Below, piece by piece: positions 50,197-58,805 of a DNA stretch of 64,000 bases. The DNA lies in assembly GCA_902778055.1 (NCBI GenBank), contig CACYWL010000005.1:62001-126000 (forward strand), in the 5' to 3' direction. Source of the DNA: an uncultured Eubacteriales bacterium. GTDB taxonomy: Bacteria; Bacillota; Clostridia; Christensenellales; Aristaeellaceae. Each line of letters begins with the position of its first letter. Position 1 is the first letter of the stretch. The translations under genes were made by a program, and so were the position numbers. The notes under the pieces are model-generated. The model was not told the origin of the DNA, ran no database searches, and saw nothing but the letters and a program-made list of their open reading frames with translations.

Positions 50197-51051
50197 TCAT
50201 TTCCCGAACGCGTCCTGATGCTGGTTCGGGCTGGCCCTCTTCCCGATTTCCGGAAAGCGATGCTCAAGCGCCGCCCTGGAAATCTCGATGTCCTCCGCCG
50301 CCTCATCCGGGGTCGTACAGCCCACGGTGACCATGTCGCAGGGCCGGATCGTGTTCCAGCTGAAATTCAGGCCGACAAAAGGCGTCGTTCGGCCCGCTGC
50401 CATCGGCTTGATCGTCATGACCGGCTTTTTGGCATGCTGGATGATGGACGCCACCGTTTCAATCTCCACCTGCATCATGAAGCCCATGCAGTTATAGATC
50501 TGAATATACGTTTCCACGTCATATCTGTTTTCATCCGAATAGGTGATCAGCTCCGGCATATGGGCGGACAGTCCGGGAATCATGCCCTCCTGCCGGATCA
50601 TATCCGTATAGTCGTCCAGTCTGTCGATCCGGTGCAGGTTCTTGTTCACCAGCTGCTCCGCGCTGGAATGATGGATCAGGCAGAATTTGGCTCCGCATTC
50701 CCTGCTGCGGTGAATGGTTGCCCTGGCCTCCCGGCGTCCCGCCTCAGTGTCATCCACGTTGATGATCGGCGTATCGATCAGGATCATGTGCTTTCCCGTG
50801 CGCTCCTGTGCTTCCCGAACCGCCTCCTGCATGACCCTTTCCTGCTGCAGCGGCCCCATGATCGTATCCACGCCCTCCTCGAGGAAAACCCGCAGCAGAG
50901 GAAGCACCGCCTCCCCGTCCGGAAAACGGTTTTTGATATACTGATCCGCGGCCGGGCTGCGATGGCTCCAGCCCAGGATCCAGTTGGTTCCGATGATCAT
51001 CCTCGAAAGGGAGACCCCCGCCACCGTCGTTCTCGGAAACAAATTGCTCAT
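50197..51051 (-). CDS. TIM-barrel-like protein, aldo/keto-reductase-related?
   Basis: 284 residues without signal or membrane segments. Alternating strands and helices (DTIMGPLQQERVMQEAVREAQ; MILIDTPIINVDD; KFCLIHHSSAEQL) suggest a TIM barrel. The C-terminal phrase MVTVGCTTPDEAAEDIEIS resembles aldo/keto reductases, but the usual catalytic Asp-Tyr-Lys-His set is not clear. Encoded 40 bases after the YczE-like gene on the same strand. Function unknown. Confidence 0.55.
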   Translation of the reverse strand: MSNLFPRTTVAGVSLSRMIIGTNWILGWSHRSPAADQYIKNRFPDGEAVLPLLRVFLEEGVDTIMGPLQQERVMQEAVREAQERTGKHMILIDTPIINVDDTEAGRREARATIHRSRECGAKFCLIHHSSAEQLVNKNLHRIDRLDDYTDMIRQEGMIPGLSAHMPELITYSDENRYDVETYIQIYNCMGFMMQVEIETVASIIQHAKKPVMTIKPMAAGRTTPFVGLNFSWNTIRPCDMVTVGCTTPDEAAEDIEISRAALEHRFPEIGKRASPNQHQDAFGK

Positions 51052-51091
51052 TTTTTTGCTCCTCCTGTCTCTGTCCTCCGGCCTGTTCCCG

Positions 51092-51763
51092 TCATCCCGG
51101 AATTCGGTCCCGCGGGATCAGCAGCCGTTTTGTCACCGTCACAATATCCTGATGGCGGAGGCTTCGCGGTTCAAACCGCAGCAGGCTGTAAACCAGCTGC
51201 ATCACGAGCCCCGCGCCGAAGGTGCTGATCAGCGTGCCGATACCCACCGGCCCGCCCAGCAGCCATCCGGCCAGAAGCACCGCCGCCCACAGCAGGATTT
51301 CCACGATCCCGATCGGAAGGCGGGGCAGCCGCTTTCCGATCCCGACCAGCAGGGAATCCCGGGGTCCGCAGCACTGCTCCCCCCGCATGTAGATATACAT
51401 TCCCAGAGCCATGAACACGAATCCGGCCAGCATCAGGACGATGCCCATCGGCACGCTGCGGTTTTCCTCAAACGGGTTGAGGTCGTTGAACATCTGGACG
51501 AAGTTCCCGGTCAGCAGCGCGTCGATCACGGTTCCGTATCCGATTTTCTCCTTCAGCAGCAGATCGATCCCGAGAATCAGCAGGGACATCGCCGTCATCG
51601 ACAGGCCGTAATTGAGCGGCGTATGCCGCGCGATTCCCATCCCGAGGCAGTCCCACGGGGCCAGTCCGATGTTGGCGAAGATGGTCAGATGAACCCCGAA
51701 GGCGAACACCAGCAGCCCCAGAACGATCCGGAGCCATTGCAGAACGATTCTGTTTCGGCTCAT
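51092..51763 (-). CDS. YczE/YitT-like membrane protein
   Basis: 223 residues with five to six helices. The opening RIVLGLLVFAFGVHLTIFANIGLAPWDCLGMGI is typical of YczE/YyaS proteins, and the middle carries GPRDSLLVGIGKR. The role of the family is poorly known. Probably co-transcribed with the gene at 50197. A GGGAGGAG site precedes the ATG. Confidence 0.85.
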   Translation of the reverse strand: MSRNRIVLQWLRIVLGLLVFAFGVHLTIFANIGLAPWDCLGMGIARHTPLNYGLSMTAMSLLILGIDLLLKEKIGYGTVIDALLTGNFVQMFNDLNPFEENRSVPMGIVLMLAGFVFMALGMYIYMRGEQCCGPRDSLLVGIGKRLPRLPIGIVEILLWAAVLLAGWLLGGPVGIGTLISTFGAGLVMQLVYSLLRFEPRSLRHQDIVTVTKRLLIPRDRIPG

Positions 51764-51954
51764 GCGCTCTCCTCCCTTTGTCGTCCTATTATATCATAAT
51801 AATGCGGCTTCGGGGGAAAGGAGTGCTTTTTTCCTGCTTTTCTTTCCGCGGAGGCCCGCTTGTTCTCCTCCGTCACATAGTAGAACCCCATTTATTCAGG
51901 CAGGATGAAGGGCTGGTTCATTTTCTCTTCCTCAGCACACAAAGTTGACTTCGG

Positions 51955-51983
51955 TTTACAGCATTCTCCCTTTTTGGTATACT
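51955..51983 (+). promoter_or_regulatory. Promoter of LacI-type gene
   Basis: TTTACA (51955-51960), 17-base spacer, TATACT (51978-51983), about 40 bases before the ATG. Confidence 0.6.
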
Positions 51984-52023
51984 TTGATAAGCATATGAAA
52001 AGTTATATCCATGAGGTGAAACC

Positions 52024-53034
52024 ATGCCGACTTCCGGAAAGTCTCCCACCATGAAGGATGTTGCCCGGGAAGCGGGCGTCTCTCTGGGAACGGTATCCAA
52101 TGTATTCAACGGCGCCCATGTCGGCCGGGAATACCGGCAGAGGGTGGAGGAGGCCGCGCGCCGTCTCGGGTACGCGGTGAACAGCTATGCCCGCGGCCTG
52201 CGCGCGGATCGGACCAATACGGTGGCCGTGATCCTGCCCGGACTGGAGCACATGTTCTTTGCCCGTCTGGCCAACGCGCTGTGCCGGGAGCTGACGCTGC
52301 GCGGGTACCGGATGCAGTTTGTGACCACCGAATACAGCCCCGAAGCGGAGTCCGCATGCATTCAGGCCGTTCGTCAGAACATGGTCGACGGCATCATCGG
52401 GCTGACCTATTCCACCGGGATGCCGGATGTGGAGGGCATCCCCTACGTCAGCATCGACCGGGTGATCTCCCCCTCCATTCCCTGCGTTTCTTCCGATAAT
52501 TACGGAGGCGGTGTCCTGGCCGCGCAGACGCTGCTGGAGCTGGGATGCCGGCGTCTCCTCTTCCTCCGCATCGGGTCGCACATCATGGGCGAGACGGACA
52601 AGCGGGGCAGCGGTTTCCTGGCGGAATGCGCCAATCAGAATGTGGAATGCACCGTCCGGCGCTTTCTGGATGAGGACGGACCCGATCAGGTGGTCCGTCT
52701 CCTGGATGAGCAGTTTCTCAGCGGTCCCCCGGCCTACGACGGGGTTTTCTGCTCCACGGATATGTTGGCCGTCTCCGTGGTCCGGTATCTTTCGCGGCGC
52801 GGCGTCCGCGTCCCGGAGGACGTGCAGGTGATCGGCTATGACGGAACCCGGGAGTTCTTCTCCGGCCGTTATGTCTGCTCCACCATCGTTCAGCCGGTTC
52901 AGCAGATGGCCGAAACCAGCGTGGAAATTGTAACCCGGTGGTCTGAAGCCGGGACCCCCGCGCTGATCTCCATCCCCGGCTTCTTCGTGCCGGGCGGGAC
53001 AACGAGGGACGGAGGAACCGCGAATGGCCAGTGA
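52024..53034 (+). CDS. LacI-family transcriptional regulator
   Basis: 336 residues. The N-terminal HTH (TMKDVAREAGVSLGTVSNVFNG, residues 11-32) and hinge are followed by a periplasmic-binding-protein-like sensor (VAVILPGLEHMFFARLANAL; ...GVFCSTDMLAVSVVRYLSRRG). It probably represses a sugar operon, perhaps including the fructokinase downstream. Effector unknown. GAGGTGAAACC precedes the ATG. Confidence 0.92.
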   Translation: MPTSGKSPTMKDVAREAGVSLGTVSNVFNGAHVGREYRQRVEEAARRLGYAVNSYARGLRADRTNTVAVILPGLEHMFFARLANALCRELTLRGYRMQFVTTEYSPEAESACIQAVRQNMVDGIIGLTYSTGMPDVEGIPYVSIDRVISPSIPCVSSDNYGGGVLAAQTLLELGCRRLLFLRIGSHIMGETDKRGSGFLAECANQNVECTVRRFLDEDGPDQVVRLLDEQFLSGPPAYDGVFCSTDMLAVSVVRYLSRRGVRVPEDVQVIGYDGTREFFSGRYVCSTIVQPVQQMAETSVEIVTRWSEAGTPALISIPGFFVPGGTTRDGGTANGQ

Positions 53035-53327
53035 GTATCTTCAGTGGAAGTACCGGGATGTGAAGCCGGAGGAAAAGCCGGAGTATTCCCCGAAGGAAAA
53101 GCGCAGAAACTGGCTGCACTATCATAAATGGTGGATTCTCCTGGGCGTGCTCCTGCTGATAGCCGCCGCCGACATTCTCCGGGGTGTCCTGGTCTCGGCA
53201 TCATCCGGCCGGACTATCAGATGGCCTACGTGGGCTCGGTTCCCCTGAGCGATGAAACAGTATCGGCCCTGCAGGGATGCCATGGGAGAAGGCGGCCGCG
53301 GTGCAGCCAGTCCTGGCGGAGCTGATG
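53024..53327 (+). pseudogene. Frameshifted membrane-anchored protein
   Basis: It starts within the end of the LacI gene and encodes KEKRRNWLHYHKWWILLGVLLLIAAADIL (cytosolic start, one helix). Near 53190 the frame is lost; a shifted frame continues LGIIRPDYQMAYVGSVPLSDETVSALQ. The remainder is missing. Proteins of this design are common in Clostridia and of unknown role. Confidence 0.65.
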
Positions 53328-53400
53328 TAATTCCGTTTTTTTACGGATTGGAAGAAACCGGCGTTAACCCGGCAAAATAGATAACAGGAGGATCAAACCC

Positions 53401-54363
53401 ATGTATGATGTCATCGCGCTTGGAGAACTGCTGATCGACTTTGCCCCGAAGTCCAGATCGGAAACCGGCTATCCGGTTCTCGCCGCCCAGCCCGGCGGCG
53501 CGCCCGCGAACTTTCTGGCGGCGCTGACCCGCTACGGCTGCCGCACGGCCCTGATCGGAAAGGTCGGCGACGATATGTTCGGCCGCCTGCTCGTGGAAAC
53601 CGTGCGCTCCGCCGGCATTGACACGCGGGGGATTCTGATGGATCCGGACGTGTTCACAACCCTCGCCTTCGTCTCCCTGGACGAGAGCGGAAACCGGGAC
53701 TTCAGCTTTGCCCGCAAGCCCGGCGCGGATACCTGCCTCCGCCCGGAGGAGGTGGATGCCGCCCTGCTGCACGAGGCCCGGGTGTTCCATTTCGGCACCC
53801 TCTCCCTCACCGATGAGCCTGCCGCCTCCGCCACCCGTTCCGCCGTGCAGACGGCGAAGGATGCGCACCTGCTGATCAGCGTGGATCCCAATCTGCGCAA
53901 GCCGCTCTGGAAATCGGAAGCGGACGCGAAGGCCGCCATCGAGTGGAGCCTCCGCCAGGCGGACATCGTCAAGATCAGCGATGAGGAAATAGATTTCCTC
54001 TGGGGTCTCTCCCCGGAGGAGGGCGCGCAGAAGCTGCTCCGGGAGTACGGCGTTTCCCTGGTCTACGCGACCCTGGGCCCGAAGGGCTGCCACGCGGCCA
54101 CCTTATCCCATCGGGTGACGGTCAGCTCCCCCTCCGGCATTCATGTGGTGGATACCACGGGCGCCGGCGATATTTTCGGCGGCAGCGCCATGAGCCGTTT
54201 CCTCTCCTTCGGCGTGCATCCCCGGGATCTGACCAAAGACTATCTGGAGGACATCGTCTCCTTCGCCTGCACCGCAGCCAGCCTCTCCACCCAGAAGCAC
54301 GGCGGAATCACCTCCGTCCCCGCCCTGGAGGATGTGCAGGCCTACAGGACCGCTTCCCGCTGA
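53401..54363 (+). CDS. PfkB-family sugar kinase, probable fructokinase
   Basis: 320 residues. Signature 1 (GGAPANFLAALTRYG) and signature 2 with the catalytic Asp (DTTGAGDIFGG, about 250-260) are intact. The fructokinase-like opening MYDVIALGELLIDFAP supports fructose to fructose-6-phosphate. GAGG lies 9 bases before the ATG. A terminator follows. It may be under the upstream LacI-type regulator. Confidence 0.88.
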   Translation: MYDVIALGELLIDFAPKSRSETGYPVLAAQPGGAPANFLAALTRYGCRTALIGKVGDDMFGRLLVETVRSAGIDTRGILMDPDVFTTLAFVSLDESGNRDFSFARKPGADTCLRPEEVDAALLHEARVFHFGTLSLTDEPAASATRSAVQTAKDAHLLISVDPNLRKPLWKSEADAKAAIEWSLRQADIVKISDEEIDFLWGLSPEEGAQKLLREYGVSLVYATLGPKGCHAATLSHRVTVSSPSGIHVVDTTGAGDIFGGSAMSRFLSFGVHPRDLTKDYLEDIVSFACTAASLSTQKHGGITSVPALEDVQAYRTASR

Positions 54364-54425
54364 CGGAAACCCTTTGTCCTGCCGCCCGCCGCGGAGACTG
54401 AGCAATCAAAGCGAAGCAAGCAAAA

Positions 54426-54471
54426 ACAGCCCGGCTCTTTCCGTCCGGAAAAGGCCGGGCTGTTCCTCTTT
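54426..54471 (+). terminator. Terminator after sugar kinase
   Basis: ACAGCCCGGC...GCCGGGCTGT followed by TCCTCTTTC; strong stem, short T tract. Confidence 0.75.
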
Positions 54472-54588
54472 CAGGTTCATATCCTGCTGTACCGACGGCA
54501 GGAGGACCGGATCCGATTGCTTCCGGCCGGCGGATGGGGTATACTGTCCCCGTCCCGGAAACCCAGCGTCCGTCGGAGGAGAAAAGCC

Positions 54589-55155
54589 TTGGAAGCAAAA
54601 CGCAGATATCTGAAAATCTTTCTTTCGACCCTGTATCTGAGCGCCTTCACCTTCGGCGGAGGGTATGTCATCGTATCTCTGCTCCGGAATAAATTCGTGG
54701 AGGAGCTGCACTGGATTGATCAGGAGGAGATGCTGGACCTGGTGGCCATTGCCCAGTCCTCCCCCGGCGCGATTGCCGTCAACGGCGCCATCGTGGTGGG
54801 CTACCGGCTGGGGGGCTTTCCCGGCATTCTCTGCGCGGTGCTGGGCGCGGTGATTCCCCCCTTCGTCATCCTGACGCTGGTCTCCATGTTCTACGGCGCC
54901 TTCCGGGATCATCCGGCGGTCCAGGCCCTGCTCCGGGGCATGAAGTCCGGCGTGGCGGCGGTAATCATGTCGGTGGTCTGGGATATGGCCGCCGGGCTGG
55001 TCGGGGACCGGGACCGGATTTCCGTGTTCATTATGCTTGCGGCCTTCGCCGCCAGCTATTTTCTGAAAATCAACGTGGTCTGGATCATCCTCGTCACGGC
55101 CGCCTTCGGCGCGGTGCACACCCTCCTCCGGGAGAGGAAGGGGGCGAAGAAATGA
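54589..55155 (+). CDS. Chromate transporter, N-terminal-type half
   Basis: 188 residues from a TTG at 54589, 7-8 bases after GGAGGAG. It shows CHR-family features: FGGGYVIVSLL, the AIAQSSPGAIAVNGAIVVGYRLGG motif and six helices. Bacterial short-chain ChrA proteins work as pairs; the partner overlaps by ATGA. It exports chromate or perhaps another oxyanion. Confidence 0.88.
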   Translation: MEAKRRYLKIFLSTLYLSAFTFGGGYVIVSLLRNKFVEELHWIDQEEMLDLVAIAQSSPGAIAVNGAIVVGYRLGGFPGILCAVLGAVIPPFVILTLVSMFYGAFRDHPAVQALLRGMKSGVAAVIMSVVWDMAAGLVGDRDRISVFIMLAAFAASYFLKINVVWIILVTAAFGAVHTLLRERKGAKK

Positions 55156-55715
55156 TTTATCTTCAGCTGTTTCTCGCCTTTCTGCAGATCGGCGCGCTGT
55201 CCTTCGGCGGCGGCTACGCGGCCATGCCCCTGATCCAGGCCCAGACGGTGACGGAGCATGCCTGGATCACCTTTGCGGATTTTGCCGATCTGGTGACCAT
55301 CGCCGAGATGACCCCGGGCCCCATCGCGGTGAACGCGGCCACCTTTGTGGGCAATCGCGTGGCGGGCATCCCCGGCGCCCTGGCGGCGACCGCGGGGGTG
55401 GTGCTGCCCTCCTGTCTTTTTGTGACGGGTCTGGCCTGGCTGTATCAGAAATACCGCAGCCTGACCCTCATGCAGGGGATCCTGCGCTCCCTCCGCCCGG
55501 CGGTGGTGGCCATGATCTTCGGCGCCGGGCTCACGATCCTGATCCCGACCCTGTTTGCCGACGGAACCGTCCGCTTCCTCGCGGGCAATTTTCAGGTCCG
55601 GGCCGCCCTGCTCTTCCTCGCCGCCCTGGTCTGCCTGCGGAAGTGGAAGCTGAATCCGATTCTGGTGATGGCCGGCTGCGGCGCCGCGGAGCTTCTCTGT
55701 CAGCTGCTCCTGTAG
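55152..55715 (+). CDS. Chromate transporter, C-terminal-type half
   Basis: 187 residues. FGGGYAAMPLI and IAEMTPGPIAVNAATFVGNRVAG mark the second short-chain CHR protein. It is translationally coupled to the first. Followed by a bidirectional terminator. Confidence 0.9.
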   Translation: MIYLQLFLAFLQIGALSFGGGYAAMPLIQAQTVTEHAWITFADFADLVTIAEMTPGPIAVNAATFVGNRVAGIPGALAATAGVVLPSCLFVTGLAWLYQKYRSLTLMQGILRSLRPAVVAMIFGAGLTILIPTLFADGTVRFLAGNFQVRAALLFLAALVCLRKWKLNPILVMAGCGAAELLCQLLL

Positions 55716-55743
55716 ATCCGGATGCGGTCATTTCTCCGTTCTG

Positions 55744-55778
55744 AAAAGGCTCCCCGCCTCACCGCGGGGAGCCCTTTT
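55744..55778. terminator. Bidirectional terminator
   Basis: AAAAGGCTCCCCGC-CTCACC-GCGGGGAGCCCTTTT ends both the chromate transporter (plus) and the GGDEF gene (minus, whose last codons run into it). Confidence 0.9.
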
Positions 55779-57669
55779 CATGCCTCTGCCGTTTGATTTC
55801 GTACATCATCTTGTCGCTGCGCAGGATGCACTGATTCAGCGAGATTCCCTCCCTCAGCTTCACCTGGTAGGCGCCGATGCTGCTCTGAACCCGGAAGGGG
55901 TATTCCCTCTTCTCCTGCAGTCTTTCCATTCTTTCCTCGAAGGCGTTCATCAGCCCCCGGACCGCGTCCTCCGGCATGCCGGGCAGCACGGCCAGGAATT
56001 CATCCCCGCCCATCCGGGCGTAAACCGTCCCGGCGGGCTCCGACTCCCGAACCGCCTGCGCCATCAGGCAGATCGCCTCGTCGCCGGCCGCGTGGCCGAA
56101 CCGGTCGTTGATCTGCTTCAGATAGTCCATGTCGAAGTAGACAAAGGCGATCGGCAACTCCTCCGCGCAGTATTCTTCCCATCCTGGCATGATCTGCTCC
56201 TCGAGCCCGCGCCGGTTGTACAGTCCCGTCAGGGGATCCGTGATGCTGGAGATTCTCCGCTCCTCGTACAGGGCGCGGAGCATCTGATGATTCCGGATGT
56301 TCCGCAGCGCGCCGGTGATGATGATGTCGCGGTGCTGATAGTAGACATTCGGGAGAAACCCCTCCGCGTAGCGGATCACACTGTAGCCGAACATCTGCTC
56401 GCGCAGGTACAGCATGGAGAGCAGGAAAACCTGAGGCGTATCCGATTCCCACGCTTCCCCAGGCAGAAGCTGCCTGCGGTCCATGCTCTCCTTCGGAGCC
56501 GGCCGCGCCTTCCCGTCCCGGATCACGGCCACCGTCCGGACCCGGTCCGTCATTCTTTCCGCGAAAAAGGTTTTCTCTCCCTGCTCCTCCTCAAAGAGGC
56601 ACAGATAGTAATCCCGCTGTCCGGGCATCTCTCCCGCCTTGCGGTCCAGCGTCTCCCGCAGCTGGCTCACGCTGTCGCATTCGGCCAGCTCCAGGCTCAG
56701 ATAGGTGATGTCGAATTCCCGCAGATACATGTCATTGATCCGGCGCTCCTGTTCCCGGACCAGAGCCTTCAGCCCCTCCTCCCTGTTCCGGCCGCATCCG
56801 CAGCTTTCGCCGAGGATCAGCCGTCCGCTGACGCCGATCTGCTTCGCTTCGCCCGTATTCTCCCCGTTCATGCGCTTTTCCAGCTGGAGAGCCGCTCGCT
56901 CCGCCATCTCCCGGTAGTCCTGCTCGATGGTCGTCAGGCTCACGCTGCCCTGGCCGTCGCGCAGGCTGTGATCGAAGCCGGTGACGATTACGTCCTCCGG
57001 CACGCGGATCCCGTGCCGCTGGAGCTCCTCGATCAGTCCGCAGGCCATATAGTCGTTGGCGCAGACGATGGCTTCGGGCGGCTCCTCCAGCTTTTCGAAA
57101 AAGTAGGCGTAAGCCCTCGGCCCGGAGGAATACCACATGTTGCCCCGCATGAAATATTGCTCGTCAAAGGTCAGCCCGTGGGTCCGGATTTCCTCCCGGA
57201 AGGCATCCTCCCGCTGCTGTGTGGGCAGGTGGCCGGGAAAGCCGCCCAGATAGGCCAGCCGGCGGATTCCGTGCTCCTCGATCAGATGCCGGACCAGCGG
57301 CCGGATTGCCCGCTTTTCATCCATGAAAACGCAGTCCCCGAGGCTGTCCATGCTTCGGAGGGAAACGATCGGCGCCCGGGCTCTCCTGCGGATCTCCTGC
57401 TCCAGCGCCTCCCGGTTGTGCGTCACCTCATAGCTGTCGGGTACCAGAATCAGCCCGTCCAGCTCCTCGACCGGGGCGAAGCGGAACAGCTCCCGCTCCT
57501 GCGGATCACCGTCCGTATTCGGAATCCGGTAGTCGATGGAAGTGAAGAACACCAGATCGGCGTTCATCGCCCGGGCCTTCTCCCGGAACGTATCGTACAG
57601 CACGCCGCTGAAATACATGTCGGAGGCGTTCAGGAACACGCCGATTCTTTTTCTGCGTTCTGGAATCAT
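55759..57669 (-). CDS. LacI-type sensor joined to GGDEF diguanylate cyclase
   Basis: 636 residues, no membrane helix. Residues 1-290 form a type-1 periplasmic-binding fold like the sensor of LacI proteins (RIGVFLNASDMYFSGVLYDTF; YLGGFPGHLPTQQREDAF; GFDHSLRDGQGSVSLTTI) but without HTH. A middle region, possibly GAF-like, follows. The C-terminal GGDEF domain (ITDPLTGLYNRRGLEEQ; ARMGGDEFLAVL) looks active. It would make cyclic di-GMP in response to a cytosolic sugar-like ligand. Confidence 0.88.
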   Translation of the reverse strand: MIPERRKRIGVFLNASDMYFSGVLYDTFREKARAMNADLVFFTSIDYRIPNTDGDPQERELFRFAPVEELDGLILVPDSYEVTHNREALEQEIRRRARAPIVSLRSMDSLGDCVFMDEKRAIRPLVRHLIEEHGIRRLAYLGGFPGHLPTQQREDAFREEIRTHGLTFDEQYFMRGNMWYSSGPRAYAYFFEKLEEPPEAIVCANDYMACGLIEELQRHGIRVPEDVIVTGFDHSLRDGQGSVSLTTIEQDYREMAERAALQLEKRMNGENTGEAKQIGVSGRLILGESCGCGRNREEGLKALVREQERRINDMYLREFDITYLSLELAECDSVSQLRETLDRKAGEMPGQRDYYLCLFEEEQGEKTFFAERMTDRVRTVAVIRDGKARPAPKESMDRRQLLPGEAWESDTPQVFLLSMLYLREQMFGYSVIRYAEGFLPNVYYQHRDIIITGALRNIRNHQMLRALYEERRISSITDPLTGLYNRRGLEEQIMPGWEEYCAEELPIAFVYFDMDYLKQINDRFGHAAGDEAICLMAQAVRESEPAGTVYARMGGDEFLAVLPGMPEDAVRGLMNAFEERMERLQEKREYPFRVQSSIGAYQVKLREGISLNQCILRSDKMMYEIKRQRHEKGSPR

Positions 57670-57961
57670 GGCTGATTCTCTTCCTTTATGTGGCGGTAGG
57701 CCGTGAAGAATCCCGGTCCCGGCTTCCCGGGGCGGCCGGATCCTTCTTCAGCTGTTTGGAGACAGTTTATCACAGGGAAGGCCGAACGAAAAGAGTTAAT
57801 TTGCAAACAATACAGAGGGGACAGCAGAAAAAACAGGCAGTCTTCCCTCCTCCGAATTTCTCCGGTGCGGATCAGCTGTCCGTCTCTGATTCAGATGTCC
57901 TTTCTCTTTCAGGCTTCATCCGCGTTTCTCCCCGCGGCCGGCAGGGGCAAAGCCGAAGCGC

Positions 57962-57995
57962 AAAAAATGGCCCGGCGCCTGCGCGCCGGGGCCGT
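57962..57995 (-). terminator. Terminator of the 58-64 kb operon
   Basis: Minus strand: GGCCCCGGCGC-GCAG-GCGCCGGGCC followed by ATTTTTTG. The remainder of 57670-58019 shows no gene. Confidence 0.85.
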
Positions 57996-58019
57996 CTCTG
58001 TTCGTCCGTATTTCCTTTA

Positions 58020-58805
58020 TCAGAAGCCGTGGCCGCCGCTGCTGCCGCCGCCTCCGCCGCCACCGCCTCCGCCGCCGCCTCCGTGGCCGCCGCCGGAGCT
58101 GCTTTCATGGTGAACCACCTTCGTCAGCTTCCGCCCGAGCACGACCGTCGCGGAGCCCGCGGCCGCGCCCCGGACCACATCCGGCATGTTCACGGCCTGC
58201 TCGCCCCGGATCCAGGCTGAAATCAGCAGATAGGCGGCCAGCACCGCCGCGATCAGCGCGAGCAGCGCGTTGCTGATGTATTTCATCGGTGTGGCGATTT
58301 TCTCGCCCCGCAGCACCTTCTCAATCTGGCTGAAGGTCTCCTTCGCGCATTCGCCGTATTCTCCCCGGGTCGCGTACCGGTAGACATTGTCGGTGATGGA
58401 GTTTTCCTCCGCGGCCGTCAGGACGCGCGCCAGCGGCCTGCTGGCGTAGATATCCAGGTGCCGTGTCTCCATGTCGATGATGAATACGGTGAACCGCGTG
58501 TTGGGGCCGAACACGCGGTCGCCCCAGCGCTGGGCCTTGGTGGCTCCCGCCGTGCGGTCTCCTCCGTCCTCGGGCCAGGTCAGGAATCCGGCACTTGCGT
58601 ACTGCAGGATGGGCCGCATGGCCTCCGTCACCTCAGCCGTTTCCTCCGCGTCCAGCAGGCCGGCCGTATCCTCGATCAGCAGGCTGTATCCGGTCTCCTC
58701 ATTGGTTTCCGTCAGGCCCGCGCTCTCCGCTCCGGCCGTCATCGGCCCGAAAACCGCCGTCAGGCCGATCAGCAGGCTCAGCAGAATCATAATGCCCTTA
58801 CGCAC
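58020..58805 (-). CDS. TPM-domain membrane protein with poly-Gly tail
   Basis: 261 residues from the GTG at 58805 (GGGAGG 8 bases upstream; overlaps the preceding stop by 8). The signal peptide ends ...MTAGAES. A TPM domain follows (YSLLIEDTAGLLDAEETAEVTEAM; FTVFIIDMETRHLDIYA), then a membrane helix, then a tail with about 13 consecutive Gly ending SSGGHGF. TPM proteins act in membrane protein or photosystem upkeep and some as phosphatases. Its place after the zinc-ribbon membrane protein suggests that they work together. Confidence 0.82.
   Translation of the reverse strand: MRKGIMILLSLLIGLTAVFGPMTAGAESAGLTETNEETGYSLLIEDTAGLLDAEETAEVTEAMRPILQYASAGFLTWPEDGGDRTAGATKAQRWGDRVFGPNTRFTVFIIDMETRHLDIYASRPLARVLTAAEENSITDNVYRYATRGEYGECAKETFSQIEKVLRGEKIATPMKYISNALLALIAAVLAAYLLISAWIRGEQAVNMPDVVRGAAAGSATVVLGRKLTKVVHHESSSGGGHGGGGGGGGGGGGGSSGGHGF

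Noticed and set aside
58028..58110. GCC/TCC-type trinucleotide tract as a separate repeat element
   Set aside because: It is the coding sequence of the poly-Gly tail of the TPM-domain protein.
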